A stretch of 64,000 nt of DNA from an uncultured Kiritimatiellota bacterium (GTDB lineage: Bacteria; Verrucomicrobiota; Kiritimatiellia; RFP12; UBA1067), in assembly GCA_934635385.1 (NCBI GenBank), contig CAKTZI010000018.1, positions 8,481-72,480 on the forward strand, written 5' to 3'. The notes beneath the pieces are model-generated. The model was not told the DNA's origin and ran no database searches. It saw only the letters and a program-made list of their open reading frames with translations. The position numbers and the translations under genes are program-made. Shown piece after piece: positions 1-7,961 of the stretch; the stretch's first letter is position 1, and each line of letters opens with the position of its first letter.

Positions 1-78
1 AACGGCTGGTCGCTCTACCGCAGCCAGCCGCACTGCCGCGAATCGTCCCCTGCGCACGGTTTCCTCGCGCGGCAAATT

Positions 79-87
79 TGATATAAT
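79..87 (+). promoter_or_regulatory. Extended -10 promoter, caxA-like gene
   Basis: TGATATAAT ends 10 bases before the ATG at 98, so the predicted mRNA start leaves only about 4 leader bases. No clear -35 element is visible. Confidence 0.6.
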
Positions 88-97
88 CTACAGGACT

Positions 98-1168
98 ATG
101 GCATACTGTGACATTTCGCTGGGTCTGTCGATCGCGTTCATGGTCGTCGGGCTCGTCGCGCTCGCGTGGTCGAGCGACATTTTTGTGGACGGCTCCGCCG
201 TGCTGGCGAAGGCGCTCGGCATTTCGCCGTTCATCATCGGCATGGTGATCATCGGCTTCGGGACGAGCGCGCCGGAGCTGTGCGTGAGCGTGATGTCCGG
301 CCTGTCGGGCCACGCGAGCCTCTCGCTCGGCAACGCCTACGGCAGCTGCACGTTCAACATCGCGGTCATCCTCGGCGTCTCGGCCCTCATCCTGCCGCTC
401 GTGACGAAGCCGGCCATCACCTTCGTCGCGGGGCCGGGGCTCGCGGCGGTCACACTGTTCTCCTGGCTACTTCTGCGCGACGGCTCGTGTTCGCGTGCCG
501 AGGCGGGCGCGCTCCTCGCGGCGTTCGCCATTCTCCTGCCGCTCTACTGCTGGTTCGACCAGAAGACGAAGGGAACGGAAGAAGGAAAAAGGGAGAAGGA
601 AGAGGGATGCGTGACGGGGGATGAAGTCGCGGCGCGCGCGACGGCGCGGACGCTGCTCGTGTCGCTCGTGAAGGTCGCGGTCGGTCTGGTCGTCCTGGTC
701 GGGTCGTCGCATTTCCTCGTCTGGGGCGCGGTCGACTTCGCGAAGTACCTTGGCGTGAGCGACCTCGTGATCGGCCTGACGATCGTCGCGGCGGGGACGT
801 CCCTGCCCGAACTCGCGAGCGCGATCGCGTCCGCCCGGCGCGGCGAGCACGAGTTCGTGCTGGGCAACATCATCGGCTCGAATCTCTTCAACACGCTCGC
901 CGTCGTGGGCCTCGCGACGTTCCTCGCGCCGTTCGAGGCGGCGGCGGACGGCACGCCGGCGTTCTCGCCCTACATCCTCACGCGCGACCTGCCGGTCATG
1001 GCGGCCGTCTCGCTCTCGATCATGGTCTTCGGCTTCAACTGGCGGCACCCGAAGCAGCCGGGCGTCATCAACCGCAAGGAGGCCGTGGGCTGGATCCTGT
1101 CGTTCGCCGTCTACACGGTCGTCATGTTCCTGCAGGAGACGGGGACGTGGGGGAAAATGTTCGAATAA
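98..1168 (+). CDS. Calcium/sodium antiporter (CaxA/YrbG family)
   Basis: A 356-residue inner-membrane cation/Ca2+ exchanger. It has the two inverted halves of the family, each with the ion-binding alpha repeat: GFGTSAPELCVS near residue 50 with GNAYGSCTFNI after it, and AAGTSLPELASAIAS near residue 230 with GNIIGSNLFNT after it. The family exchanges Na+ for Ca2+ across the cytoplasmic membrane. The central cytoplasmic loop (about residues 155-172) is a purine-rich lysine/glutamate tract encoded by a GGAAGAAGGAAA-like repeat, one of several repeat-like insertions in genes of this window. The stop codon is part of an 8-bp tandem repeat that leads into the next gene. The start follows directly on a promoter, suggesting leaderless translation. 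Confidence 0.88.
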   Translation: MAYCDISLGLSIAFMVVGLVALAWSSDIFVDGSAVLAKALGISPFIIGMVIIGFGTSAPELCVSVMSGLSGHASLSLGNAYGSCTFNIAVILGVSALILPLVTKPAITFVAGPGLAAVTLFSWLLLRDGSCSRAEAGALLAAFAILLPLYCWFDQKTKGTEEGKREKEEGCVTGDEVAARATARTLLVSLVKVAVGLVVLVGSSHFLVWGAVDFAKYLGVSDLVIGLTIVAAGTSLPELASAIASARRGEHEFVLGNIIGSNLFNTLAVVGLATFLAPFEAAADGTPAFSPYILTRDLPVMAAVSLSIMVFGFNWRHPKQPGVINRKEAVGWILSFAVYTVVMFLQETGTWGKMFE

Positions 1169-1200
1169 TCGAATAATCGAATGATCGAATGGTCGAATGA
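1161..1200. repeat. 8-bp tandem repeat, five copies
   Basis: Five copies of TCGAATAA/TCGAATGA-type units run from 1161 to 1200. The first unit contains the stop codon of the upstream antiporter gene. It lies just before the cmk ribosome-binding region. Confidence 0.85.
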
Positions 1201-1226
1201 ACGAAAAGAGGAAAGGTTGAATCGCT

Positions 1227-3614
1227 ATGTCTCATGTCATTGCAATTGATGGGCCGTCGGGCGCGGGCAAGAGCTCGGTCTCGAAGCGCGTCGGACGAAA
1301 GCTCGGCTATCTGCACGTCGATTCGGGTGCGCTCTACCGCATCATGACGTGGCAGTGCCTCGAAAACGGCATCGACACGTCGAACCCCGACGCGGTCGCT
1401 GCCTTTGCCGCGACAGTCGAGATCGCGTGCCGTCCCGAAGACGGCGCGATCGCCTACTACGTGAAGGGCGAGACGCCGGGCAACCGCATCCGCACGCCGG
1501 AGATCAATGCGCATGCCTCGGCGGTCGCGACGGTCAAGGCGGTGCGCGACCGCATCACGGCGATCCTGCGCGGCCTGACGGCGCACGGCGACCTCGTCGT
1601 CGAGGGGCGTGACATCACGACGGCCGTCTTCCCGGACTCGCCCGCGCGATTCTTCCTGACGGCGAGCGCGGAGGCGCGTGCGCGGCGGCGGCAGAAGGAG
1701 GAAGTCGCGAAAGGCATTGCGAACCAGAGCGAGGCGGCGGTCAAGGCGTCGCTTCTCGCGCGCGACGCCATCGACTCGACGCGGAAATACGCGCCGCTTC
1801 GCAAGGCGGACGGCGTTCTGGAAATCGATTCGAGCGACCTCACGCTGGACGAAGTCGTCTCGGCCGTCCTCGCGGCCCTGCCGGAGGGCTGGCGAAGCAA
1901 AGCACAGGAGAAAACAAAAATGAAATGGCGTAAGTTGTCTCAGGTGTGCGGTCTTGTCCTTTCCCTTTCGCTCCTCGCGCTGTCCCTGACGGCGGCGGCG
2001 GGGGCGCGCACGGTGCAGATGCTCCCCGGCGAAAACTGGTGGGGGCTCTGCAACGACTTCGGGCGCGAGCTGCCGTTCACGGAGAAGAGCGACTTCTCCT
2101 GTGACCTGCGCGAGAACAACTACGCGCATCAGGCGCAGTCGCTGCTCGTCTCGGACAGGGGCCGTGCGGTTTGGTGCGACGAGCCGGTCAAGGTCGCGAT
2201 CAAGGGTGGCACCATCGCGCTCGCGAGCGACAGGGGCGAAATCGAACTCGTCGAAAAGGCGGGCGCGAACCTGCGCGAGGCGCTCGAGTACGCGGCGCGG
2301 AACTGGTACCGTCCGACGGGCGAAGAGCCCGAGCTCCTCTATTTCGCCGCGCCCCAGTACAACACGTGGATTGAGCTCACCTATCACCAGAACGAAAAGG
2401 ACATTCTCGCCTACGCGCAGTCGATGCTCGACCACGGCTTCCCGCCCGGCGTCTTCATGATTGACGACACGTGGCAGGCCGGCTACGGCGACTGGCGCTT
2501 CGAGCCGACGCGCTTCGCCGACCCGAAGGGCATGGTCGAGAAGCTGCACAAGATGGGCTTTAAGGTGCTGCTCTGGATGTGTCCGTTCGTGTCGATGGAC
2601 ACGCCGGCCTTCCGCCGCGTCGCCTGGGGACGAAACCCCGACGACGTGAAGGGCTATCCGACGAAGGGCGGCTTCCTCAGCGAGAGCCCGAAGAAGAGCT
2701 GGTACGGCGTGCCCTATCCGGCGCCGATCAAGTGGTGGAACGGCTGCTCGGCGCTTCTGGACTTCACGCACCCGAACGCGGTCGCGTGGTTCGACGAGCA
2801 GCTGGACGGCCTGAAGCGCGACTTCGGCGTGGACGGCTTCAAGTTCGACGGCGGCTCCGTCTCGTACTACGCCGGTACGAAGGACACGTCCGGCGAGGGC
2901 GGTAGCGCACCGAAGACCTACGCCTACGACCGGACGGCTTCCGCCGCGAAGCAGAGCGCGCTCTACGGATCGTTCGCCCTCAAGCACAAGGGCAGCGAAT
3001 ACCGCAACGGCTTCGGCTTCGCCGGCAAGCCCGTCATCATGCGCCTCCACGACAAGCCCCACACGTGGGAGGCCCTGCGGCGTCTCGTCCCCGACATGCT
3101 CGCGGCGGGCTTCGTCGGCTGTCCCTTCATCTGCCCCGACATGGTGGGCGGCGGCGAGTGGTCGACGTTCATCCCCGGCGCGCCGTTCTCGGAGGAACTG
3201 TTCGTGCGCTCGGCGCAGGTGCAGGCGCTCTGTCCGATGATGCAGTTCTCGGCCTCGCCCTGGCGCTACCTCAGCGCGGCGAACCAGAAGATCGTCCAGG
3301 ACGCGGTGGCGCTTCGCCAGCGGTTCGCGCCGACGTTCGTCGAGCTTGCGAAGCGGGCGGCGAAGGACGGCCAGCCGATCATGCGGAATCTCGAATACGC
3401 TTACCCCGGCTGCGGCTACGCCGAAGTGCGCGACCAGTTCCTGATGGGCGACGACCTGCTGGTCGCGCCGGTCGTCGAGGCGGGCGCGACGTCGCGGAAG
3501 GTCGTCATTCCGCCGGGGACGTGGAAGGCGGACGACGGCACGGTCGTCACGGGTCCGATGACGGTCGAGGTCGCGACGCCGCTCGCGCGTCTGCCGCATT
3601 TCGTGCGGCAGTGA
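1227..3614 (+). CDS. cmk: Cytidylate kinase read through in frame into a GH31 glycosidase
   Basis: One open frame of 795 codons holds two unrelated proteins. Residues 1-226 are cytidylate kinase (CMP/dCMP phosphorylation, cytosol), with the P-loop GPSGAGKSS at 9-17 and the family motif EGRDITTAVFPD. No stop follows. The frame continues into a second ATG at 1920 (residue 232), which has its own AGGAG site, a hydrophobic signal peptide and a GH31 alpha-glycosidase domain. GH31 retaining enzymes cleave alpha-linked glucose, galactose or xylose; the likely nucleophile is the Asp of GFKFDGG (residue 541 of the fusion). In the +1 frame a TGA overlaps the ATG at 1920 as ATGA, the usual coupled arrangement, so a one-base indel near the end of cmk could explain the fusion. 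A genuine fusion is the alternative, but it would place a signal peptide mid-protein. Substrate unknown. Confidence 0.8.
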   Translation: MSHVIAIDGPSGAGKSSVSKRVGRKLGYLHVDSGALYRIMTWQCLENGIDTSNPDAVAAFAATVEIACRPEDGAIAYYVKGETPGNRIRTPEINAHASAVATVKAVRDRITAILRGLTAHGDLVVEGRDITTAVFPDSPARFFLTASAEARARRRQKEEVAKGIANQSEAAVKASLLARDAIDSTRKYAPLRKADGVLEIDSSDLTLDEVVSAVLAALPEGWRSKAQEKTKMKWRKLSQVCGLVLSLSLLALSLTAAAGARTVQMLPGENWWGLCNDFGRELPFTEKSDFSCDLRENNYAHQAQSLLVSDRGRAVWCDEPVKVAIKGGTIALASDRGEIELVEKAGANLREALEYAARNWYRPTGEEPELLYFAAPQYNTWIELTYHQNEKDILAYAQSMLDHGFPPGVFMIDDTWQAGYGDWRFEPTRFADPKGMVEKLHKMGFKVLLWMCPFVSMDTPAFRRVAWGRNPDDVKGYPTKGGFLSESPKKSWYGVPYPAPIKWWNGCSALLDFTHPNAVAWFDEQLDGLKRDFGVDGFKFDGGSVSYYAGTKDTSGEGGSAPKTYAYDRTASAAKQSALYGSFALKHKGSEYRNGFGFAGKPVIMRLHDKPHTWEALRRLVPDMLAAGFVGCPFICPDMVGGGEWSTFIPGAPFSEELFVRSAQVQALCPMMQFSASPWRYLSAANQKIVQDAVALRQRFAPTFVELAKRAAKDGQPIMRNLEYAYPGCGYAEVRDQFLMGDDLLVAPVVEAGATSRKVVIPPGTWKADDGTVVTGPMTVEVATPLARLPHFVRQ
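1920..3614 (+). CDS. Secreted GH31 family glycoside hydrolase (internal start)
   Basis: This is the likely independent product of the second half of the cmk reading frame. It starts at ATG 1920 after AGGAG, giving 564 residues. Residues 1-25 form a signal peptide (MKWRK, long Leu/Ser/Ala stretch, then AAAGA), so it should act in the periplasm or outside. The TIM-barrel signatures of GH31 follow: a MIDDTWQ strand, KVLLWMCPF, and GFKFDGG with the nucleophile at Asp310. Typical GH31 enzymes retain alpha-configured linkages; whether this is a glucosidase, galactosidase or xylosidase cannot be told from sequence alone. The next gene begins 36 bases downstream. Confidence 0.75.
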   Translation: MKWRKLSQVCGLVLSLSLLALSLTAAAGARTVQMLPGENWWGLCNDFGRELPFTEKSDFSCDLRENNYAHQAQSLLVSDRGRAVWCDEPVKVAIKGGTIALASDRGEIELVEKAGANLREALEYAARNWYRPTGEEPELLYFAAPQYNTWIELTYHQNEKDILAYAQSMLDHGFPPGVFMIDDTWQAGYGDWRFEPTRFADPKGMVEKLHKMGFKVLLWMCPFVSMDTPAFRRVAWGRNPDDVKGYPTKGGFLSESPKKSWYGVPYPAPIKWWNGCSALLDFTHPNAVAWFDEQLDGLKRDFGVDGFKFDGGSVSYYAGTKDTSGEGGSAPKTYAYDRTASAAKQSALYGSFALKHKGSEYRNGFGFAGKPVIMRLHDKPHTWEALRRLVPDMLAAGFVGCPFICPDMVGGGEWSTFIPGAPFSEELFVRSAQVQALCPMMQFSASPWRYLSAANQKIVQDAVALRQRFAPTFVELAKRAAKDGQPIMRNLEYAYPGCGYAEVRDQFLMGDDLLVAPVVEAGATSRKVVIPPGTWKADDGTVVTGPMTVEVATPLARLPHFVRQ

Positions 3615-3650
3615 CCGAAGGCGGAACAGTTCACGGTTCAAGGAGGCAAA

Positions 3651-4892
3651 ATGAAGAAGATGATGTTTGTGTGCGCGGCGGCGCTGCTCGTCGCCGGGTG
3701 CGGCAAGGAGGGCGGCGCGCCGTTCGGCGGCGGCCCCAAGGGGCCGAAGTTCCGCTTCGCGCCGATCACGCGCACGGATCTCGTGCGCACGGTCGAGGCG
3801 ACGGGCACCGTCCAGCCGCGCAACACGCCGAGCGGCATCCCCGTCGGCGCGCAGGTGAACGGCAAGGTCCTCAAGCTCTTCGTTGACTACAACTCGACCG
3901 TGACGAACGGCCAGATTGTCGCGCTCATCGACCCGCTCGTCTACGAGGCGACGTACCGCAACGCGGTCGGCCAGCTGCACGGCAACCGGGCGAAGGTGAA
4001 GCAGTGCGAGGCGGTTCTGACGCTCGCGGAGAAGACGCTCGTGCGCAAGCAGGCGCTCTTCAAAAAGGAGATGTGCTCGGAGGCTGACCTCGACGCGGCC
4101 ATCGAGGCGCGGGACAGCGCGGTCGCGTCGCTCGACAGCGCCAAGGCGTCCGTCGAGCAGTCCGAGGCGTCCGTCTCGAAGGCGAAGGCCGACCTCGACT
4201 ACTGCACGATCCGCTCGCCCGTGAACGGCGTCGTCCTCGCGCGCAAGGTCGAGGAGGGCGAGACGGTCGTCTCGTCGATGAACGCGGTGCCCGTCCTGAC
4301 GATCGCGGAAGACCTGAAGACGGTGTGGGTCGAGGCGACCGTGCCGGAGGCGGACGTCGGCAACATCAAGGTCGGGCAGGCCGTCACCTTCACGGCGGAC
4401 GCCTACCGGCGCAAGTTCACGGGCAAGGTGCGGCAGATCCGTCTCGCCTCGACGACGACGAACAACGTCGTCACGTATCCGATCATCATCGAGGCGGAGA
4501 ACCCGGACGAGATGCTGTTCCCCGGCATGACGGCGACGCTCTCCATCGAGACGGCGCGCGCCGAGAACGCGGTCGTCGTCTCGGCGGCGGCGTTTCGCTT
4601 CCGTCCGAAGGAGGAGGACCGCGCGCCGGGCGAGGTGCCGCGCGGACGCAAGATCTGGCTCGTGGGCGCGGACGGCAGGCTGACGCCGCATCTCGTCACG
4701 GAGGGCGTCTCGGACGACTCCTTCACGGAACTCGTGGGCGGCGATGCGTTCGAGGGGAAGGAGGCCGTCGTCGGCTACCAGACGGCGGCGACGCTCGCCC
4801 AGCCGCCGTCGGACGCGGCGAGCAATCCGTTCATGCCGAAGCGTCCGAAGTTCGGCACGGCGGGCACGGCGCCCGAACCGAAGAAGAAGTAG
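3651..4892 (+). CDS. Efflux periplasmic adaptor lipoprotein (MacA/HlyD-type)
   Basis: A 413-residue membrane-fusion protein. The N-terminus is a lipoprotein signal with lipobox LLVAGC (Cys about residue 18). It then shows the family order: beta-barrel/lipoyl start (VEATGTVQPRNTPSGIPVGAQVNGKV), an alpha-hairpin coiled coil (about residues 105-185), the second lipoyl half (YCTIRSPVNGVVLARKVEEGE) and a beta-barrel. In MacAB-type pumps such adaptors link an inner-membrane ABC transporter to an outer-membrane channel. The ATPase gene starts 3 bases downstream, but no permease gene follows. The C-terminal 30 residues are proline/lysine rich. Confidence 0.88.
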   Translation: MKKMMFVCAAALLVAGCGKEGGAPFGGGPKGPKFRFAPITRTDLVRTVEATGTVQPRNTPSGIPVGAQVNGKVLKLFVDYNSTVTNGQIVALIDPLVYEATYRNAVGQLHGNRAKVKQCEAVLTLAEKTLVRKQALFKKEMCSEADLDAAIEARDSAVASLDSAKASVEQSEASVSKAKADLDYCTIRSPVNGVVLARKVEEGETVVSSMNAVPVLTIAEDLKTVWVEATVPEADVGNIKVGQAVTFTADAYRRKFTGKVRQIRLASTTTNNVVTYPIIIEAENPDEMLFPGMTATLSIETARAENAVVVSAAAFRFRPKEEDRAPGEVPRGRKIWLVGADGRLTPHLVTEGVSDDSFTELVGGDAFEGKEAVVGYQTAATLAQPPSDAASNPFMPKRPKFGTAGTAPEPKKK

Positions 4893-4895
4893 GCC

Positions 4896-5591
4896 ATGGA
4901 ACACCTGATCGAAGTCCGGGACCTGCGCAAGACGTATGCGGTCGGCGACGAGCCGGTGCATGCGCTCGACGGCGTGTCGGCGTCAATCGACAACGGCGAG
5001 TTCGTCGCGATCATGGGCGCGTCCGGCTCGGGCAAGTCGACGATGCTCAACATCCTCGGCTGCCTCGACACGCCGACGTCCGGCTCGTACCTGCTGGACG
5101 GGCTGGAGGTCGCGCGCCGCAGCCGCAAGGAGCTGGCGCTCATCCGCAACCGGAAGCTCGGCTTCGTCTTCCAGAACTTCAACCTGCTGCCGCGCACGAG
5201 CGCGCTGGAGCAGGTCGAGCTGCCCGACCTCTACATGGGGCGGCTCACCCGCGCCGAACGCCGCCGCCGCGCAATCGAGCTGCTGGGCCGCGTCGGGCTG
5301 GGCGGCCGCGTCGGCCACACGCCCGCGCAGCTCTCCGGCGGACAGCAGCAGCGCGTCGCCATCGCCCGCGCGCTCATGAACGAGCCGCCCGTCCTCTTTG
5401 CGGACGAGCCGACGGGCAACCTCGACACGAAGAGCTCCGTCGAGATCATGCAGCTCTTCACCGAACTCTCGAAAGAGGGCATCACCATCATCATGGTCAC
5501 GCACGAGGACGACATCGCGGCCTACGCGACGCGGCATCTCCTCATGAAGGACGGCAAGCTCGTGAAGGACGACCGCACGCCGCGCCCCTAG
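4896..5591 (+). CDS. ABC transporter ATP-binding protein (MacB/LolD-type)
   Basis: A 231-residue stand-alone ATPase of the lipoprotein-release/MacB class. Walker A is GASGSGKST, the Q-loop lies in FVFQNFNLLPRTSALEQVELP, the signature is LSGGQQQRVAIARAL, Walker B is VLFADEPTGNLD, and the switch His is in MVTHEDD. The FQNFNLLP stretch is typical of LolD/MacB/FtsE enzymes. In most genomes a FtsX-like permease follows or is fused; here the next gene is coaD behind its own promoter, so the permease must be encoded elsewhere or be absent. Confidence 0.9.
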   Translation: MEHLIEVRDLRKTYAVGDEPVHALDGVSASIDNGEFVAIMGASGSGKSTMLNILGCLDTPTSGSYLLDGLEVARRSRKELALIRNRKLGFVFQNFNLLPRTSALEQVELPDLYMGRLTRAERRRRAIELLGRVGLGGRVGHTPAQLSGGQQQRVAIARALMNEPPVLFADEPTGNLDTKSSVEIMQLFTELSKEGITIIMVTHEDDIAAYATRHLLMKDGKLVKDDRTPRP

Positions 5592-5618
5592 CCGGGTTTG
5601 CCGACCGAGGCGCGCTTA

Positions 5619-5627
5619 TGCTATAAT
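5619..5627 (+). promoter_or_regulatory. Extended -10 promoter, coaD operon
   Basis: TGCTATAAT lies 58 bases before the coaD TTG start, so this transcript has a real leader containing a GAGGGAGG ribosome-binding site at about 5671-5679. Confidence 0.6.
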
Positions 5628-5685
5628 ACGGCCTATCTGTGAAACGCATGCAAAGAGCTACCGACAAAAAGAGGGAGGCGTCGTC

Positions 5686-6198
5686 TTGACGAAGGCCGTC
5701 TATCCCGGCACGTTCGACCCGATGACGCTCGGTCACTTCGATCTCATCAAGCGGGCCGCGAAGCTCTATGACCGCCTTGTCGTCGCCGTCGCCGCGACGA
5801 GCAAGAAGCAGGGCGCGCTCTTCGGGGCCGAGGAGCGCCTGGCGATGATCCGGGAGGACGTGCGCCGCGCGCGGCTCGGCAACGTCGAGGTGAAGGTGCT
5901 CGACGGGCTGCTCGTCGACTTCTGCCGCCGCGAGGAGGCGTTCGTCGTCATCCGCGGCGTCCGGGTCTATTCCGACTTCGAGTACGAGTTCCAGATGGCG
6001 CTCACGAACCGCCGCCTCGCGCCGGAGATCGAGACGCTGTTCATGATGCCGAGCGAGAACCTCGCCTACGTCACGGCCTCGACCGTGCGCGAGATCGCGA
6101 GCTACGGCGGCGACACGGCGGCGTTCGTGACGCCGGCCGTGCAGCGTCGGCTGAAAAGGGAAGAGGAGAAGAGACGTGGACAAGAAACTGGTCATTGA
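5686..6198 (+). CDS. coaD: Phosphopantetheine adenylyltransferase
   Basis: A 170-residue enzyme that adenylylates 4'-phosphopantetheine in coenzyme A synthesis. The nucleotidyl-transferase motif YPGTFDPMTLGH is at the N-terminus (T/HxGH at the catalytic site), and the second signature TASTVREIASYGG is near residue 128. The start is TTG at 5686: it gives the typical N-terminus and has a strong GAGGGAGG site 7 bases upstream, and no ATG or GTG fits better. The C-terminus carries a charged lysine/arginine/glutamate tail and overlaps the next gene by 23 bases. Confidence 0.93.
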   Translation: MTKAVYPGTFDPMTLGHFDLIKRAAKLYDRLVVAVAATSKKQGALFGAEERLAMIREDVRRARLGNVEVKVLDGLLVDFCRREEAFVVIRGVRVYSDFEYEFQMALTNRRLAPEIETLFMMPSENLAYVTASTVREIASYGGDTAAFVTPAVQRRLKREEEKRRGQETGH

Positions 6199-6610
6199 CG
6201 TCACGCGGCTCGACCCGTCGGGCGAGGAGCTTGTCGGCGAAGTCGATTGCGTGGATCTGGACGAGCCGTTCGTGAAGCCGTTCGGCGGCATCCGCTATCG
6301 GCTCACGGCGCAGGTCTTCGGGACGGAGCTGCTCGTGCGCGGGCACCTGGAGCAGGACTTCGACCTCGTCTGCTCCCGGTGCGGAAAGGACTTTGACGAC
6401 ACGGTCAAGGTCGACGATTTCATGCAGTCCTACGAGCTGACGGACCAGACTCAGGAGGTCGATTTGACGGCTGACGCAAGAGAGAGTATAATACTCGCCC
6501 TACCGACATACCCGGTCTGTCGCGAGTCCTGTCCGGGGATCGAACAAAAGGGGGTCACTCCTGCGGACGATCGGTGGAATGTGCTCGACAATTTGAAGAA
6601 CCAGAAGTAA
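6176..6610 (+). CDS. YceD/DUF177 family protein
   Basis: A 144-residue protein of the YceD family, which in other bacteria is linked to 23S rRNA accumulation and is usually encoded next to rpmF. It has the conserved cysteine pairs of the family: DLVCSRCGKDF near residue 65 and YPVCRESCPGI near residue 115. The start is GTG at 6176 inside the end of coaD. The gene order yceD-rpmF-plsX is the classic one and supports the call. Confidence 0.85.
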   Translation: MDKKLVIDVTRLDPSGEELVGEVDCVDLDEPFVKPFGGIRYRLTAQVFGTELLVRGHLEQDFDLVCSRCGKDFDDTVKVDDFMQSYELTDQTQEVDLTADARESIILALPTYPVCRESCPGIEQKGVTPADDRWNVLDNLKNQK

Positions 6611-6622
6611 GGAGAAAAAGAC

Positions 6623-6805
6623 ATGGCAAGTCCTAAGAACCGTGTGTCCAAGCGCCGCAAACGCGAGCGCGTGGCGTCCCTTGAGAAGCCGATCCTCGCC
6701 GAGGTCGGAACGTGTCCCGCGTGCGGCGCGGCTGTCCGTACGCACCGTGCGTGCCCGAAGTGCGGCACGTACAAGGGTCGCAAGGTCATCGCGGCGGCGA
6801 AGTAA
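6623..6805 (+). CDS. rpmF: Ribosomal protein bL32
   Basis: A 60-residue large-subunit ribosomal protein. It starts MASPKNRVSKRRKR and has a zinc-ribbon with two CxxC pairs (CPAC and CPKC), so it is the zinc-binding form. It lies 12 bases after yceD, with GGAG 5' of the start. A hairpin with a T-run follows and probably separates it partly from plsX. Confidence 0.95.
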   Translation: MASPKNRVSKRRKRERVASLEKPILAEVGTCPACGAAVRTHRACPKCGTYKGRKVIAAAK

Positions 6806-6825
6806 GCCCGCCCGCTTGAACGAGA

Positions 6826-6868
6826 GAATCCTCCGGAGCCGCGTGGCGATGGAGGATTCCGGGTTTTT
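6826..6868 (+). terminator. Hairpin terminator/attenuator after rpmF
   Basis: A 9-bp stem (GAATCCTCC at 6826-6834 with GGAGGATTC at 6851-6859) is followed by CGGGTTTTT. It sits between rpmF and plsX and may lower plsX expression relative to rpmF. Confidence 0.65.
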
Positions 6869-6905
6869 CCTTTCAGGTTCTCGAATCTTTCAGGAGGCTT
6901 GACGG

Positions 6906-7961
6906 ATGACACGTGTTGCGTTGGATGCGATGGGCGGCGACTACGCGCCCGAACAGGTCGTGATTGGGGCCGTCGAGGCGGCGGCTGGCGTGCCGGACGT
7001 GAAGATCCTGCTCGTCGGGCAGCTCGCCCCGATTCAGGCGGAGCTTGACAAGCTGCCGCCGAAGCTGAAGGCGACGGCCCAGCAGGTGATCGAGAAGGGC
7101 AGCCTGGAGATCGTCCATGCGCCCGACGTCGCCGAGATGGACGAGTCGCCGGTCGATGCCGTCCGCAAGAAGCGCGACTGCTCGATCAACGTCGCGATGC
7201 GGCTCGTGAAGGAGGGGCGCGCCGATGCGTTCGTGTCGGCGGGGAACTCCGGCGCGGTCGCGACGAGCGCGATCCTGACGCTGGGGCGCATCCCCGGCGT
7301 GAAGCGTCCCGCGATCGCGACGGTGCTGCCGAACCGCAACCCGAAGCGTCCGCTCATGCTGCTTGACGCCGGCGCGAACATGGACTGCCACCCCGAGTGG
7401 CTAGTGCAGTTCGCGATCATGGGCAACGCCTACTCGAAGGCGGTGCTGAAGCGCGGCACGCCGGCGGTCGGCCTCATCTCCATCGGCACCGAGGACTGCA
7501 AGGGCAACGAGATGACGAAGCAGACCTTCCCGCTCCTCAAGGGGGTGAAGGACCTCAACTTCGTCGGCAACATCGAGGGCAAGGACCTCTACAAAGGCCA
7601 CATCGACATCGCCGTCTGCGACGGCTTCGTCGGGAACGTGGTGCTGAAGACGACCGAGTCGATCGCGAAGGCGATCGGCTACTGGCTGAAGAAGGAGTGC
7701 TTCAAGGGGCCGTTGCGGTTCTTGGGCGCGCTTCTCCTGAAGGGGGCGTTCCATTCGCTCAAGGAGCAGCTCGACCCGGAGATCTACGGCGGCGCGCCGC
7801 TCCTCGGCGTGCCGGGGGCCGTGATCATCACGCACGGCAGCTCCTCCCACAAGGCCATCTACTACGCCGTAAAAGCCGGCGTCGCTGCGGCGACCAACGA
7901 CGTGTCCGGGCTCATCGCAAAGGCGATCGCCGACCACGCCGAAGACCAGAAGCAGAAATGA
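6906..7961 (+). CDS. plsX: Phosphate acyltransferase PlsX
   Basis: A 351-residue cytosolic enzyme that makes acyl-phosphate from acyl-ACP, the first step of phospholipid synthesis with PlsY. Family hallmarks are LDAMGGDYAPE at the N-terminus, FVSAGNSGAV near residue 112 and MLLDAGANMDC near residue 154. An AGGAGG site lies 8 bases before the ATG at 6906. The stop overlaps the leuS start as ATGA, so the two are translationally coupled. The rpmF-plsX order is widely conserved. Confidence 0.95.
   Translation: MTRVALDAMGGDYAPEQVVIGAVEAAAGVPDVKILLVGQLAPIQAELDKLPPKLKATAQQVIEKGSLEIVHAPDVAEMDESPVDAVRKKRDCSINVAMRLVKEGRADAFVSAGNSGAVATSAILTLGRIPGVKRPAIATVLPNRNPKRPLMLLDAGANMDCHPEWLVQFAIMGNAYSKAVLKRGTPAVGLISIGTEDCKGNEMTKQTFPLLKGVKDLNFVGNIEGKDLYKGHIDIAVCDGFVGNVVLKTTESIAKAIGYWLKKECFKGPLRFLGALLLKGAFHSLKEQLDPEIYGGAPLLGVPGAVIITHGSSSHKAIYYAVKAGVAAATNDVSGLIAKAIADHAEDQKQK

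Noticed and set aside
1122..4961. A 1279-codon minus-strand ORF antisense to cmk/GH31 and the adaptor gene
   Set aside because: It is an Arg/Asp/Leu-rich shadow of GC-rich genes on the other strand; it lacks any recognisable motif and the plus-strand genes are firm.
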